Assembly: GCA_025991245.1 (NCBI GenBank)
Contig: BQMJ01000051.1
Span: 124,001-188,000 of the forward strand
Direction: 5' to 3'
Source of the DNA: Galdieria partita
Lineage: Eukaryota > Rhodophyta > Bangiophyceae > Galdieriales > Galdieriaceae
DNA: 64,000 nucleotides
Within the stretch, counting starts at the first letter, position 1. Each line of letters begins with the position of its first letter. Below, in pieces: positions 45,862 to 55,958 of this stretch. The notes under the pieces are model-generated. The model saw only the letters and a program-made list of their open reading frames with translations. It had not been told where the DNA came from and searched no databases. The position numbers were made by a program, and so were the translations under genes.

Positions 45862-47687
45862 ATGGAAAAGGGTGCAGCTACAACAAAGCCGGAACTTGAA
45901 GAGGAGATACAATGTATTCGAGTTGACTCAGAGTTAGGCAAGGAAGAGTCCAATTCATATTTGGAAGAGATGGACGAAGAAATTGATCGACTAGAGAAAG
46001 AGTTAGATGGTCAAAAGAAAACATTTGCAAAATTTACTTTGTGGAAAAAACCTCAGACTTTCATGGTAGCTGTGGCACTTTTTGCGAGCACTGGAGGACT
46101 GCTATACGGCATCGATTGGAGTCTCATTAGTGGCGCCAATTTGTACTTTCCAACTGACCTTCATTTAAGTAGCTCCCAAGAGTCTCAAGTTGTAAGTTTT
46201 ATGCCGCTAGGAGGCGTTTTTGGTGGACTCATGTAAGAAATGTAATTGTCCTTACTTTCTTCACTTGTCACTAAATTATACTAAAACTAGACTCTATCCA
46301 CTTAATGAAATATTTGGGAGAAAATATACAATTATATTTGCCTGTATCATGTATACAATTGGAGCCGTCATTGAAGCCGCTTCTCAATCATATGGTATGC
46401 TTATTTCAGGTCGACTGATTCTTGGTACTGGAGTCGGCATAGAACTTGCTCCCTATGTATGTTGCGGAATGTTCTACTCGTCGATGGAGGGGTGGTTTAG
46501 TGTCGCTGTATCAGTGAATGATAGACCTTGGGCTACTTTTCGGTTACATCGATGCAGCGATCTTTGCTAATGTTTCTGGAAATTGGCGCTATATACTTGG
46601 CTCCTCGTTGTTGTTTTCCAGTATCCTTTTGTTTGGAATGCTATTCTTTCCTGAGAGCCCTCGATGGTTAATGAGGAAAGGACGAAAATGTGATGCTTAT
46701 AGAGTCTGGAAACAAATTCGGGGGTTCTCGTCCATCGATGAGAAAGAAGAGTTTTTTGCGATGGAAAAGTTGGTTACAGAAGAACGTGAAGAGGCAGAAA
46801 AGAGAATTGTATGGTTTGACTTGAGCGTCCTCGGTGTCGTAGAGCGGCAATTATTTCTATTGTCTTTATGATATGGGTAGAATTCTCAGGAATCAATAAG
46901 CTACTATGAAAGCACTCTTCTAGAAAAGTCGGGCTTGTCACCTCAAAAAGCTCTCTATGCAAGTATGGAACCTGGGGGAGTTTATTTCTTGGCAACATTC
47001 CCAGCTGTCTTTCTAATGGATCGATGGGGAAGACGTGCAATGATTCTCACTTTGCTTCCAGGTATTATTATTGGATGCCTGATAACTGGATTCTCTTTTC
47101 TAGCTTCGTCTCTTTCTGTTAGAGAAGGTATCTATTTATGGGGTGTTTGCCTTTATTTCTTTTGGGCTTCATGTCTCGGTCCAACTGCCTGGGTAATCGC
47201 ATCTGAAGTGTTTCCAACATATCTCCGGAGTCATGGAATTTTACTCCATTCAGTGGTGAACATGTTTGGCAATTTCGCCACGGCATATCCTTTTACGAAA
47301 ATGTTGCATTCGTTGACTCCCACGGGATTATTTTGTGGTTTCTATGCTTGTTGTGTTCTGTGGATATTTTCTCTGATATTTATTCCTGAAACAAAAGGTA
47401 GAACCCTGGAACAAATTAAAAGCATTTACTCCCAAAGCATGTTTGAAATTGCGAAGATCAATATAAAAAACAGCATAGAAGCTGCCAAAAATCTCGTTCA
47501 CTTTCGTTGGGACCTAGTTTGGGAATATACTCCAGACTACATGCTGTCCAAGTTGGCTCAGAAAAGTGAGAGAACCAGAATAGTTTTCTTGAACACTCGC
47601 TTGAGGTTTGCTTTACATGATGTCTGCTTGCTGAATAAAAATGCATGCACTATCTTTCTTTTGAATCGCAGATACTTGTATCCTTAG
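45862..47687 (+). pseudogene. Broken MFS sugar transporter (SP family)
   Basis: A monosaccharide-transporter gene with one normal intron (46233..46290). Recognisable in order: an acidic coiled N-terminus (about 65 residues), GGLLYGIDWSLISGANLYF, the N-domain loop NEIFGRK, GRLILGTGVGIE, RWRGGLVSLYQ-MIDLGLLFGYI, PESPRWLMRKGR, VEFSGIN, MDRWGRR, SEVFPTYLRSHG and FIPETKGRTLEQIK, then an unusual 80-residue tail. At least four breaks interrupt the frame: a shift just before RWRGG (about 46488), an in-frame TGA between Gln and Met of the LYQ-MID motif (about 46528), a shift near 46825 and a one- or two-base loss near 46893. Splicing out 46458-46515 would avoid the first two but delete conserved transporter sequence. 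Galdieria carries many such transporters, so loss of one is plausible. Confidence 0.85.
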
Positions 47688-48199
47688 TGTACTCTGAATT
47701 CGCAAAATTGGGCAAGAATTGGCAAAGAGAAAATGAAGAAAACACAATAAAAAAAAAGAATATACTCTTCCAAGTCGTTCGAGTCTATTCAAACTTCTTT
47801 CATATTCACAGTAAGCTGAATTGCAAAATATGATTCCTTCCATTCCTTTTGTTGCGTAACTGGAAAAGGAATCCAGCCATGACCCTATCCCAATCAATGA
47901 ATCAGTAACTGTGAAAGAAAGGACCATTTCATACTGGGCTCATTATTATCATTTGTAAAATCAAAAGCATTTTAGCTGAGATTGTGTTTCACAGCAAAAC
48001 TCGCGCCAAATAGAGGTGTTATTTGTCGATAAGAGACAATTCCGAGACTCACAGCTCAAGAATAGAAGAATACTTGAAGTGTTGTAAGTATTCCAAATGT
48101 CAATTTGATAACCAAACAACCAGCATCAGATAGTAAGTGCTTCTACCCAACTTTATTCTCCATGAACCACAACAAAGTGATCAATTCAGTAAAAGAAAA
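47688..48199. other. Gap between two convergent genes
   Basis: About 510 nt, AT-rich, with a poly-A run (47738-47755). No ORF or RNA feature is convincing. Confidence 0.4.
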
Positions 48200-50677
48200 C
48201 TAGTTAAACTCCTTTGTAATTCCCATGAGCAGTTTTGTAAGTATAGAAGGATCTCTTATGCCTAACTCCAGTAAAGAATCTTCATTCATTCTGGAAAGCG
48301 AGATTCTACCAAATCTTGATATTTTGCTGTAGCAAACAGAAAACTCTTCCTCAGAAAGACCACAACGTTCTCTTAAAAAAGTATTCCAATCAAATGAGGA
48401 ACTCATAGAACTTGATGCAGTTACATTTTCTTCGCCTCTCGTATCTTCCACTTTCATAAGATTTGTATCTGCAAGTGAACGCACCGGTAAAATATATTCA
48501 TTGGACATGGACTCGAAGATTGATTTGCACCATTCTGAAAACTCTTCCCTAAACTCTCCGCGACTCGCCACACCAATTTTATTCGACGCTTCAACATTTT
48601 CTTTTCCTAAGAATTGTTCAAGATTACTTTGGGAAACAATGACAAGTTGCAATCTTAAAAGTGAACGACTGATTGCTTCATTGCTCTGAGAAACATTTTC
48701 ATTCGTCAAGTAGTTGATATCCTCAACAATATTGCTTTCATTATCAGGAAATAGTACAGACTGATCGTAATGAGTGCAAACCACCACAAACTGAAAACAA
48801 AGTTGAATAGGCGAACAAGGAAGGTTATTCAAAACCTTGACGACTCCCTTGAAAAACTTGTCGGCTTCTTTGTCAACATGTCTCCTTGAAAGTTCGCTTT
48901 CGTAATAAAATTTGAATTGAAATCCAACAACATAACGTGTTTGTCCATTCTGAAGTACAAAATATGCATCAGGACCACTAGAATTGCTATCTTTAGGAAT
49001 AAAAATACCACAATGTTGCAAATGTTTTCGATAATAATCATCAAATGAAAAAGAGACATCTTTCAAGATTGGTAGAGTATAAGGTACAGTTGATTCCTTC
49101 GAATATGAAACATTGTCATGTTCAATTAAAGAACCTTTAAAAATTCCTGGAATAACAGAATGCACAATACAAGAGGAATTAGAGTAAAGACTTGTTAATA
49201 ATCGAAATCGAAAGATATTCATAAATACAAATTCAAAGAAAACTCCTTTTGCCATTGAAGTGTCCGGAATATATCCAAAATTTGACAAAGGCAAAAGCTT
49301 TGTTACTTCACGCAAGAACGGATTTCCACTATGAGCTTTCAATATAAACTCACAACAACCAATCTTGAATTGACTATTCGAACCAAGGACTTCAGTTTCA
49401 ATGAATTCAGAGTAAAACCCAAAACTTGCAACCAAGTCTATCAAATAAGTCTTCGTCCCACAAAGAGTAATTGCAAAGTCATTTGGAAAAACAGTTCCAA
49501 GCTGATGATTTAAAAGTACAAATTGATATCTAAGAAGAGTGGAGGAATCTACTCTCTCCGGAACAATAAAAGTTGCTGAATGTCTCTCTACATCCCCAAA
49601 GACGCTGTCCAACAAACTTTCCATATTGCTATCATTGATAATAGGATAAGCTACCGTTTTCACTTTAGCTAAGAGTGCTAGTAACGTGTTTTTTAGAATC
49701 AATGGAATTCCTCCAGTCTTCCTCTTTAACAATTCTACAAAGCGATCTTGCAAGTCATCTGAACATAAAAACCAATCCTTCAACTTCTTGTCACCATGGA
49801 TGAAAAGGTTCAAATAATCTTCAATATTCTTGAGGTTAAAAGGATTCAACTGCAACATACGCAGGACCACTTTACTCGAACGAGCATCACTCAAACGAGC
49901 TGAGATTTCTGCGGTACGACCAGCCAAATACAAAATTACTTTTCCCGTATCAAGAAAAGGACGTATCTCCCGGAAGAAATTGCGAAAAGGGACATATTTC
50001 GGATCGTGTTCTTCAACTTGCATCTCAGTAAGTTCGCCATAGTGTTTGCTAAGAGCACTTATTTCACTCAGTTCATCAATCATCAAAAAGAAATATTGCT
50101 TCTGAAAATGTTGAAGAAGGTACCCGATAAAGGCAGAAAGTGTCGGCTGTTCCATTGCTGCGTCAGTGAATCTAACGGTTTCGTTTGTAGTTTTGCCATT
50201 GCCCTCGGCAGCTGCCCAAGCTATATTGAACGACAAGGCTTTACGAAACTCAGGATACGGAGCGTCAGGAAAAGAGGTTCCCAGTTTCAAGACAACTGAC
50301 AATGTGTTTTCTGCAAAGTGTTTCCAAGAGATTTGCGGAGCACTCTGGAGGGAGGCATCGGAACAAGTGTCTAGTTGTTGAAAAACTTCTTCGTTGGAAC
50401 GTTCACGTTGAGCAAAGATATTTAAATAAGCCAAGAACTGTTGTCCTAGAAAAGTTTTGCCTGCTCCGTAGATATGGGGGGCAAAACAGCACGCCGGACG
50501 AGTTAACAAAGTTCCACCATATTCCGTTGTCGTAAACTGGGAGAGGAAAGTCTCTATGATGGCCTTTATATCCTCTTCTCTGTCAATTTGTGGTTCTATC
50601 ACACGAAACATATTCAAAGACTCGAAACAACCTTCAAATGGTTTTGTCAAATTACAAAGCAATCGATGATTTGTCAT
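48200..50677 (-). CDS. Large P-loop NTPase with nuclease-like and SAM domains (Crinkler/RHS-like)
   Basis: Intronless, 825 residues. N-terminal NTPase: Walker A YGAGKTFLGQ (Gly71-Thr75), Walker B FFLMIDELSE (Asp201, Glu202), and a LAGRTAEISARLSDARS sensor-like region (about 250). Middle: an all-helical block as in STAND/AAA-type signalling ATPases. About residues 540-660: a restriction-endonuclease-like fold where SGPDAYFVL and VVGFQFKFYYE supply a PD ... Q-x-K core. The last 62 residues form a SAM-type helical domain (WNTFLRERCGLSEEEF ... LLELGIRDPSILTKLL). This NTPase plus REase layout is that of Crinkler/RHS-type proteins known from oomycetes, fungi, trypanosomes and algae, where they are secreted effectors, mobile-element guards or genome-conflict proteins. 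No signal peptide is seen. Specific function unknown. Confidence 0.7.
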   Translation of the reverse strand: MTNHRLLCNLTKPFEGCFESLNMFRVIEPQIDREEDIKAIIETFLSQFTTTEYGGTLLTRPACCFAPHIYGAGKTFLGQQFLAYLNIFAQRERSNEEVFQQLDTCSDASLQSAPQISWKHFAENTLSVVLKLGTSFPDAPYPEFRKALSFNIAWAAAEGNGKTTNETVRFTDAAMEQPTLSAFIGYLLQHFQKQYFFLMIDELSEISALSKHYGELTEMQVEEHDPKYVPFRNFFREIRPFLDTGKVILYLAGRTAEISARLSDARSSKVVLRMLQLNPFNLKNIEDYLNLFIHGDKKLKDWFLCSDDLQDRFVELLKRKTGGIPLILKNTLLALLAKVKTVAYPIINDSNMESLLDSVFGDVERHSATFIVPERVDSSTLLRYQFVLLNHQLGTVFPNDFAITLCGTKTYLIDLVASFGFYSEFIETEVLGSNSQFKIGCCEFILKAHSGNPFLREVTKLLPLSNFGYIPDTSMAKGVFFEFVFMNIFRFRLLTSLYSNSSCIVHSVIPGIFKGSLIEHDNVSYSKESTVPYTLPILKDVSFSFDDYYRKHLQHCGIFIPKDSNSSGPDAYFVLQNGQTRYVVGFQFKFYYESELSRRHVDKEADKFFKGVVKVLNNLPCSPIQLCFQFVVVCTHYDQSVLFPDNESNIVEDINYLTNENVSQSNEAISRSLLRLQLVIVSQSNLEQFLGKENVEASNKIGVASRGEFREEFSEWCKSIFESMSNEYILPVRSLADTNLMKVEDTRGEENVTASSSMSSSFDWNTFLRERCGLSEEEFSVCYSKISRFGRISLSRMNEDSLLELGIRDPSILTKLLMGITKEFN

Positions 50678-50904
50678 TATTTTCAGGTGTGGAAATGAGT
50701 GTAGTAGTTGAAGAGTTTCTAGTTAGTTATGAAGTTGAATTAGGAACATTAGTTGCTTTAATTTCAATTGGCTTCTTTTTCAATTTGTTAATTGGAGTTT
50801 TATTTTCAACCTTGAGCTCCAATTGTTCAATTGCTTTCATAAACTCCAAGGAACTTTTCTTCTGGTTGTTTGGACAACAAGATAAAGTAACATGTGCTAC
50901 ATAG
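50638..50904 (+). CDS. Small single-TM protein, head-to-head with NTPase gene
   Basis: Unrecognised ORF of 88 residues with one hydrophobic segment (TLVALISIGFFFNLLIGVLF). The strand is strikingly poor in C across 50690-50800. If translation starts at 50638 it overlaps the divergent NTPase coding region by 40 nt; the next ATG (50695) would clear it. Residues before the membrane segment (DDLSLFSGVEMS, then a Glu-Leu-Gly-x-Leu entry to the helix) resemble the ORF at 58369-58626. This weak paralogy is the main reason to think it is real. Confidence 0.4.
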   Translation: MVLSNYKAIDDLSLFSGVEMSVVVEEFLVSYEVELGTLVALISIGFFFNLLIGVLFSTLSSNCSIAFINSKELFFWLFGQQDKVTCAT

Positions 50905-51179
50905 CAAAACTTTCAATTGGAGAAAGAAACCATATTTTAGAACAACGATTCAGAAAGAGCAAATTCCTATCGCTGTGGTTTAAAACACAACTGAGAAGAG
51001 ACATATGTGTTCTGATAGTGTACTAAATAGACTTTATAGAATATAGTCATATTGCAATTGGCATATGTCACTAAACTATTTGGACTCTTTTTAACTATTG
51101 CTTTGAACATAAGAATGTTTCAGTATATTTCCTTATAAGCAAAGCCCTCAGAATACTTTTAGTTTAGAGAAAGGCTGTT

Positions 51180-53300
51180 CCATCAATACTTTGGTTCATC
51201 CTTGAACATTCTTCTATCTAGCCGACTTTGTATAAAGGCATCATGGAAACTTTCTACCTGATATTCTGGCTCATAACTACATGTCTCTAGTTTGAGTGGA
51301 TCTGGTAAAAACGAAAATTATGTAGAGCTGGCCAAACCAAATAAAGACACACGTTCTTCCAAAGTTTCTTTTTTCATAATAGTATGAATCGATTCTAATC
51401 AAAGCTGCTGCTGATGTTTTTATTTCGAATCGATTGTTTATCTAATTCAGCTTCTTGTTTTCAGAATGGATCACCATTGGCTTTATCTTCTCTTCGTATA
51501 AAATATGAAGCAAATACTTGCGACTCGACATAAGACACAATATTCAAGGTTGCATATTTATCCCAACCTTTGGTGATATAATAAAACTTGAGAAATGCTG
51601 TTCTTCTCAATGGTTTGTACAATATCATTTCCATTCTTCCAATAGAACTCGAAAACTTTCAGGGAATCCTTTTCTACAAGCAAATTCGACATAGAATGGA
51701 ACTAAAGAACTGCTTTTGGCCTCCCTAAAAGAGAAGGAAGTAAAATAAACAATAGTTACACATAGTCGCCAATCAACAGCTTCCGAATCCAATAAACAGA
51801 AGTCTACAATGCCACAGGAATCATCTTCTTGAAATATGATTGTGAATTCCTGATTCAAAATCCAATAAAGTATGCTCTTTAATTGAGATTCGCCTGTTAC
51901 TTCTCTCTGTTTCAAGTTATCTCGACTCCTCTTCTTACTACGTCGTTGGCAACTTTTGGAAAGTTTCGTTGAGTTTTGGTCGCTTTCTGTCCTACTTATT
52001 GATAAACTAGCTGACTCTGAGTTATTGGGTGCATCGTCCTTGCGGGAACGAGGCAAAAAGATATTTTCGATAGCAGCATAGCCATAATTATGATTGTAGA
52101 ATGAAGATACTGAAACTTGAAACAAATATAGATGCCACTGAGTGCCAACAAAATCGACATTAATATAGTCAAATCGAGGATATCGTTTAGCCAATCATAT
52201 CCAACAGGAACAAGTCAACTTCTTCACTGGTGGATCAAATATTAGTGGACGAGGTGTTGAAATTGCGACTTTTCCTAATAACGATGAAAACAGTTGTTCC
52301 TTTTCACAGGTATAACATAGAACGAACTTCTTTGTTATTTATATTCTCAAACGATGATTGAAATATTTCATGTTGAGATGTAAATTTTAAGAAAAACGTT
52401 GTCTAGTTTTTTTAGATACTGAGCATTATAACGTCTACCCCATTCATTATAATAATACTTTTAGTTTGAAAGATTAGAGATATTATAAAAAGAAGGGAAG
52501 ATGTAAATCTATTTCATAGAAAATTGGACTATAATTCATCCTCCCAAAGACACAACTTATCCACAAGGCCGCTATATTTCAAGCTGTCAATTTCATGGAC
52601 AACTCGATTTCTGTTGGTTTGCTTGATGTGATGTCGAAATACATTAACAGTTTGATTGTTCTCGTAGACATTAGGAAACTTTTCTTTAGGATGTCGAGGC
52701 AACAAGATAGTGCGACAATTAAAACATAGCTAAAGTTCAACTTTAGCTTGTTTCACATCTTGTGCAAGTAGTTTGGAAGTATTTTAAAAATACCTCATTC
52801 ATTTGTTGCTTTTCCTCTATTCTTGCACTATATGACTGTTTTACTAGGGCAGACAAGATTTGAAGTAACTCTTGACAACTCAGTTAGGTTTCTCTACTAT
52901 TCAAATGCTCTTAGCTTTTCCAGAATTGTCTATAGTTGACTTTTGATATTTGGAGTGTACCATTTTTGAAGTTTTCAAGACTTTTTCAGTGTGTATAAAG
53001 AGTAATGGAAACTAGAGTACATGTTGTTGACTGTTGTTGGATTGTTTTATTTGTCAAGATCAATTCACGGAGCGTTGTCTTTATATTGTTACTTATTATG
53101 TGAGTTTCAATAATATGATGTCATTGAGAGTTTTCCTAGACGGGCTGACAAAGTAGATAGAGTCAATAATTGATCCTACATTTCTTTGCAATTCAGTTAT
53201 ATACTCTATGGATTATGAAACACTTGTTCTGTAAATAAGTTGATTTAAAAGATGAATATTTGTTTTTTATCAACATAATTGTCTTCAAAATGACAACTTC
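51180..53300 (-). pseudogene. Decayed, shortened copy of the NTPase-nuclease unit (copy A)
   Basis: The stretch 51625-52310 encodes a clear paralogue of the C-terminal ~210 residues of the gene at 53755-55958: FDYI-VD ... WH-Y-FQVS-SSFY-HN, AAIEN-FLP, a Ser/Lys-rich linker, then LN-EFTI and SFR-LLE endings. Its downstream flank (51180-51480) matches 53380-53690, and its upstream flank (52740-52850) matches 56735-56850. The NTPase half is missing, about 1.8 kb shorter than copy B. Treated as a fossil; it is broken. Confidence 0.7.
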
Positions 53301-53754
53301 TGTGTCTTTGCTGACAGGTACTTGGTTCTCTTTGTGATCGATTATTTCTCCTCCAACAATTTCATTAGCAAAGAATCATTTATCTGACAGACTTTAAGAG
53401 CTTCCTGAATACTTTCTGAATGATCGTTTGGCTGAAAAGCATGTCTCCAAGTTTGAAACAATGTGATTCTATACAACTGGAGATACCCAATAAAGACGCT
53501 CTCCAAAGCTGGGTACTTGAAATTGAGGTTGTGTGCTGATTTTCATCCAACGTGCTAAAAATGACTTTGTTTAGGATATATACATCTTCTATTATTGTAA
53601 ACCAATCATCCATATCAGACTTTCTGCTTCCACAATGATTCATCATTGGCTTGCCAGTCAAGCAAATAAAATATTCAAAACATATCATTTATCATAGTCT
53701 TTGTAAATCGTAAAGCTCAAAACAACTCTGCTTCCATCAAAGGATCGTAAAACA

Positions 53755-55958
53755 TCACTTTTCCTTTTCCAATAAAACTCGAAATCTCTCAGAAAAGCCT
53801 TCACTACAAAGAAACTCAATATAGTCTGGTACTGATAAACTACCTTTGGCCTCCTTAAATGGTAATGGAGTAACATAGACAATACTTATGCAGTGTCGCC
53901 AATCAACACCTTTGGAATCCAATAAACGAAAATCTACAATCCTTCCAGAATCATCTTCTTCTAACGTGATGGTAAACTCTTCATTCAGAATCAAACCAAT
54001 TAAGCTTAGTAACTGAGGCTTATCTGATACTCTTACTCCTCTCCTGTTCTTATTACGTTTTTGGCCACTTTGGGAACTTGCCATTGATTTTTGTTTGCTC
54101 TTTGACCTACTAGTTGATAAGTTCGCCGATTCTGAAGTATTCCATGCATCTTTCTTGAAAGAAGGTGGCAAAAAGGAGTTTTCGATAGCAGCAGAGTCAC
54201 GATTATGACTATAAAATGAAGATATCGATACTTGAAAAAAGTATATATGCCATTGGGAATTCACAATATCCACAAAAATATAGTCAAATCGAGAATGTCG
54301 TTCTTCCAGTAATATCCAACAGGAATGAGTAAACTTGTTCATGGGAGGATCAAATTCATCTCCAATCAACCGAACCCAGCTATTACAAGATAAACTCAAG
54401 TTTCTATAGGGTTTGCTATCGGAACGGATAGTCACTTCTTCTGTTCTATTGATGAACCACAAAAAGAATAATTTTTCAAAAGTTTGCCCTCTTGTGCCCG
54501 GATCACTTCGATAACGTTCAAACAATTCAGCCAAGTAATTCTCAGAAGCATATCTTTTAAGGAAAGAGGATAACAAGATGTCACGTGCAACGCTGTTATA
54601 AAAGCGTAAGTAGACTTCGTCAACCACAACTAATAAACCTCGATCTCGATATGCTCCGTCTGCAACCGTAATATTGGGTTTATTCCTATCCATGAATAGC
54701 TTATAAAGCATAGAATCAAATTCGCTCTTTTCTCTTTCAGACCTAAGTCCATCAAGATAGTCATTGTGGCTTCTTGTCATTTCAGAATATAAATTCGAGG
54801 ATAAGCGTGTCTTTAGAGTTTCGAAATTAGCATCAGGACGAGTTTTGGCAAGATTTACCATTTTGGCTATCATTCTAGGAACTAACCCAGTAAGTTCGAC
54901 CATTTCATCTGAATGTTGACGAAGAATGGGTGGATAATCAGGTAAATCTTGCCACAAGTCAAACTCTTTGAAACTTAAAGGCTCCAAATAGTGTTTAACA
55001 TTTTCATAACCACTAGGCAAATTATCTTCAAATTGATGATGCTGTGAACCTGCAATAAGAACTCCACAATAAGGCTACTCAAGTAAATGAAAAAGTTATT
55101 ATAAAAAAAGAAAAAGCCATTACTTACTGTATTCATCATTGCCAATTTGGTATAAAGGCGAAAGAAATTTGGCCACGTCTTTGTTTTATTGCCAAACTCG
55201 CTCCACAACGCATTATGTTCATCTACAATCAACATATTGCGTGGTGCAAGCAGCATCATAAAGCGACGAATAGCGAAAGCAAGATTCAAATCTTTGCTTT
55301 TGATACAAAAATATATCACATGCTTAAGAGGAGCGCCGTTCAAAACCTCGTAGTCCCGTGACTGAAAACTCCTCAACTCGTCTAGAATGGAGGAATTCAT
55401 GAATAGCAGCATTTTCAAGTAAAGAGGTACCACTTCAGTTATCACCCTATCGTCCCCTAACCAGGCCTCTGCGTTTCCAATATACTGCAGTGGAATCCTG
55501 CAATACCGGGAGAAAACAGCGGCCAAGTAGAGATCTACACTCTTTCCTAGACCACATGCTGCAGAAATAACAATTTGTCGGCGTGGAAGGCTGGTACCTT
55601 TTGCATCAAGACTTTCAATGTGTCTATTCCACCTCTTGATAAACTCTTCTCTCAGAAAGATTCTTGAGATGTTCCCAACACCTTTTTCCACTGGGAAATC
55701 TTCGGGAAACTGCTTGGGAACAAGCAACGATGCTATCTCTTCAAAAGTATCTTCTCCAACTTTGAAAACTTGACCTCCTACTTGTACCTTCTCTCCAACA
55801 ACTGACGCGACAGTTTTGAACAAACACTCTTGTTGAAGATCAGGTAGGTTTGTCAACCATACATTGCTAAACTTTTCGTCAATTTTTAGACCATCGTGAA
55901 ATATTTCTTCGTATCTAACAGACTCTCCGGACATATTGAAAGAAGTTTCACTTGTCAT
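53755..55958 (-). CDS. P-loop NTPase with nuclease-like C-terminus, Crinkler/RHS family (copy B)
   Basis: Two exons: 55128..55958 and 53755..55041 (86-nt intron, acceptor chosen at ...CACAG because it restores a HHQFED reading); 705 residues. KGVGNISRIFLREEFIKRW (about 92-110) and the P-loop ISAACGLGKSVDLYL (Gly136-Ser140) followed by Walker B MLIVDEHNALW (242-251) match the RHS/Crinkler NTPase pattern. Exon 2 starts with VKHYLEPLSFKEFDLW, typical of the family after the ATPase. The C-terminal part (about 480-600) has RFDYIFVDI ... IYFFQVSISSF, the PD-(D/E)xK-like fold with the Q-x-S/T variant common in this family. No signal peptide. Function unknown; candidates are genome defence, mobile-element-linked factor or effector-like nuclease. 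Confidence 0.75.

Noticed and set aside
46458-46515. Possible intron in the sugar transporter that would skip the frame breaks
   Set aside because: The skipped sequence still encodes the conserved RWRGGLVSLYQ segment of the family, so it is exon that has broken, not intron.
46526-46531. TGA in the transporter as a selenocysteine or readthrough codon
   Set aside because: The position is a hydrophobic residue in relatives and other frame breaks lie nearby; simple decay explains it.
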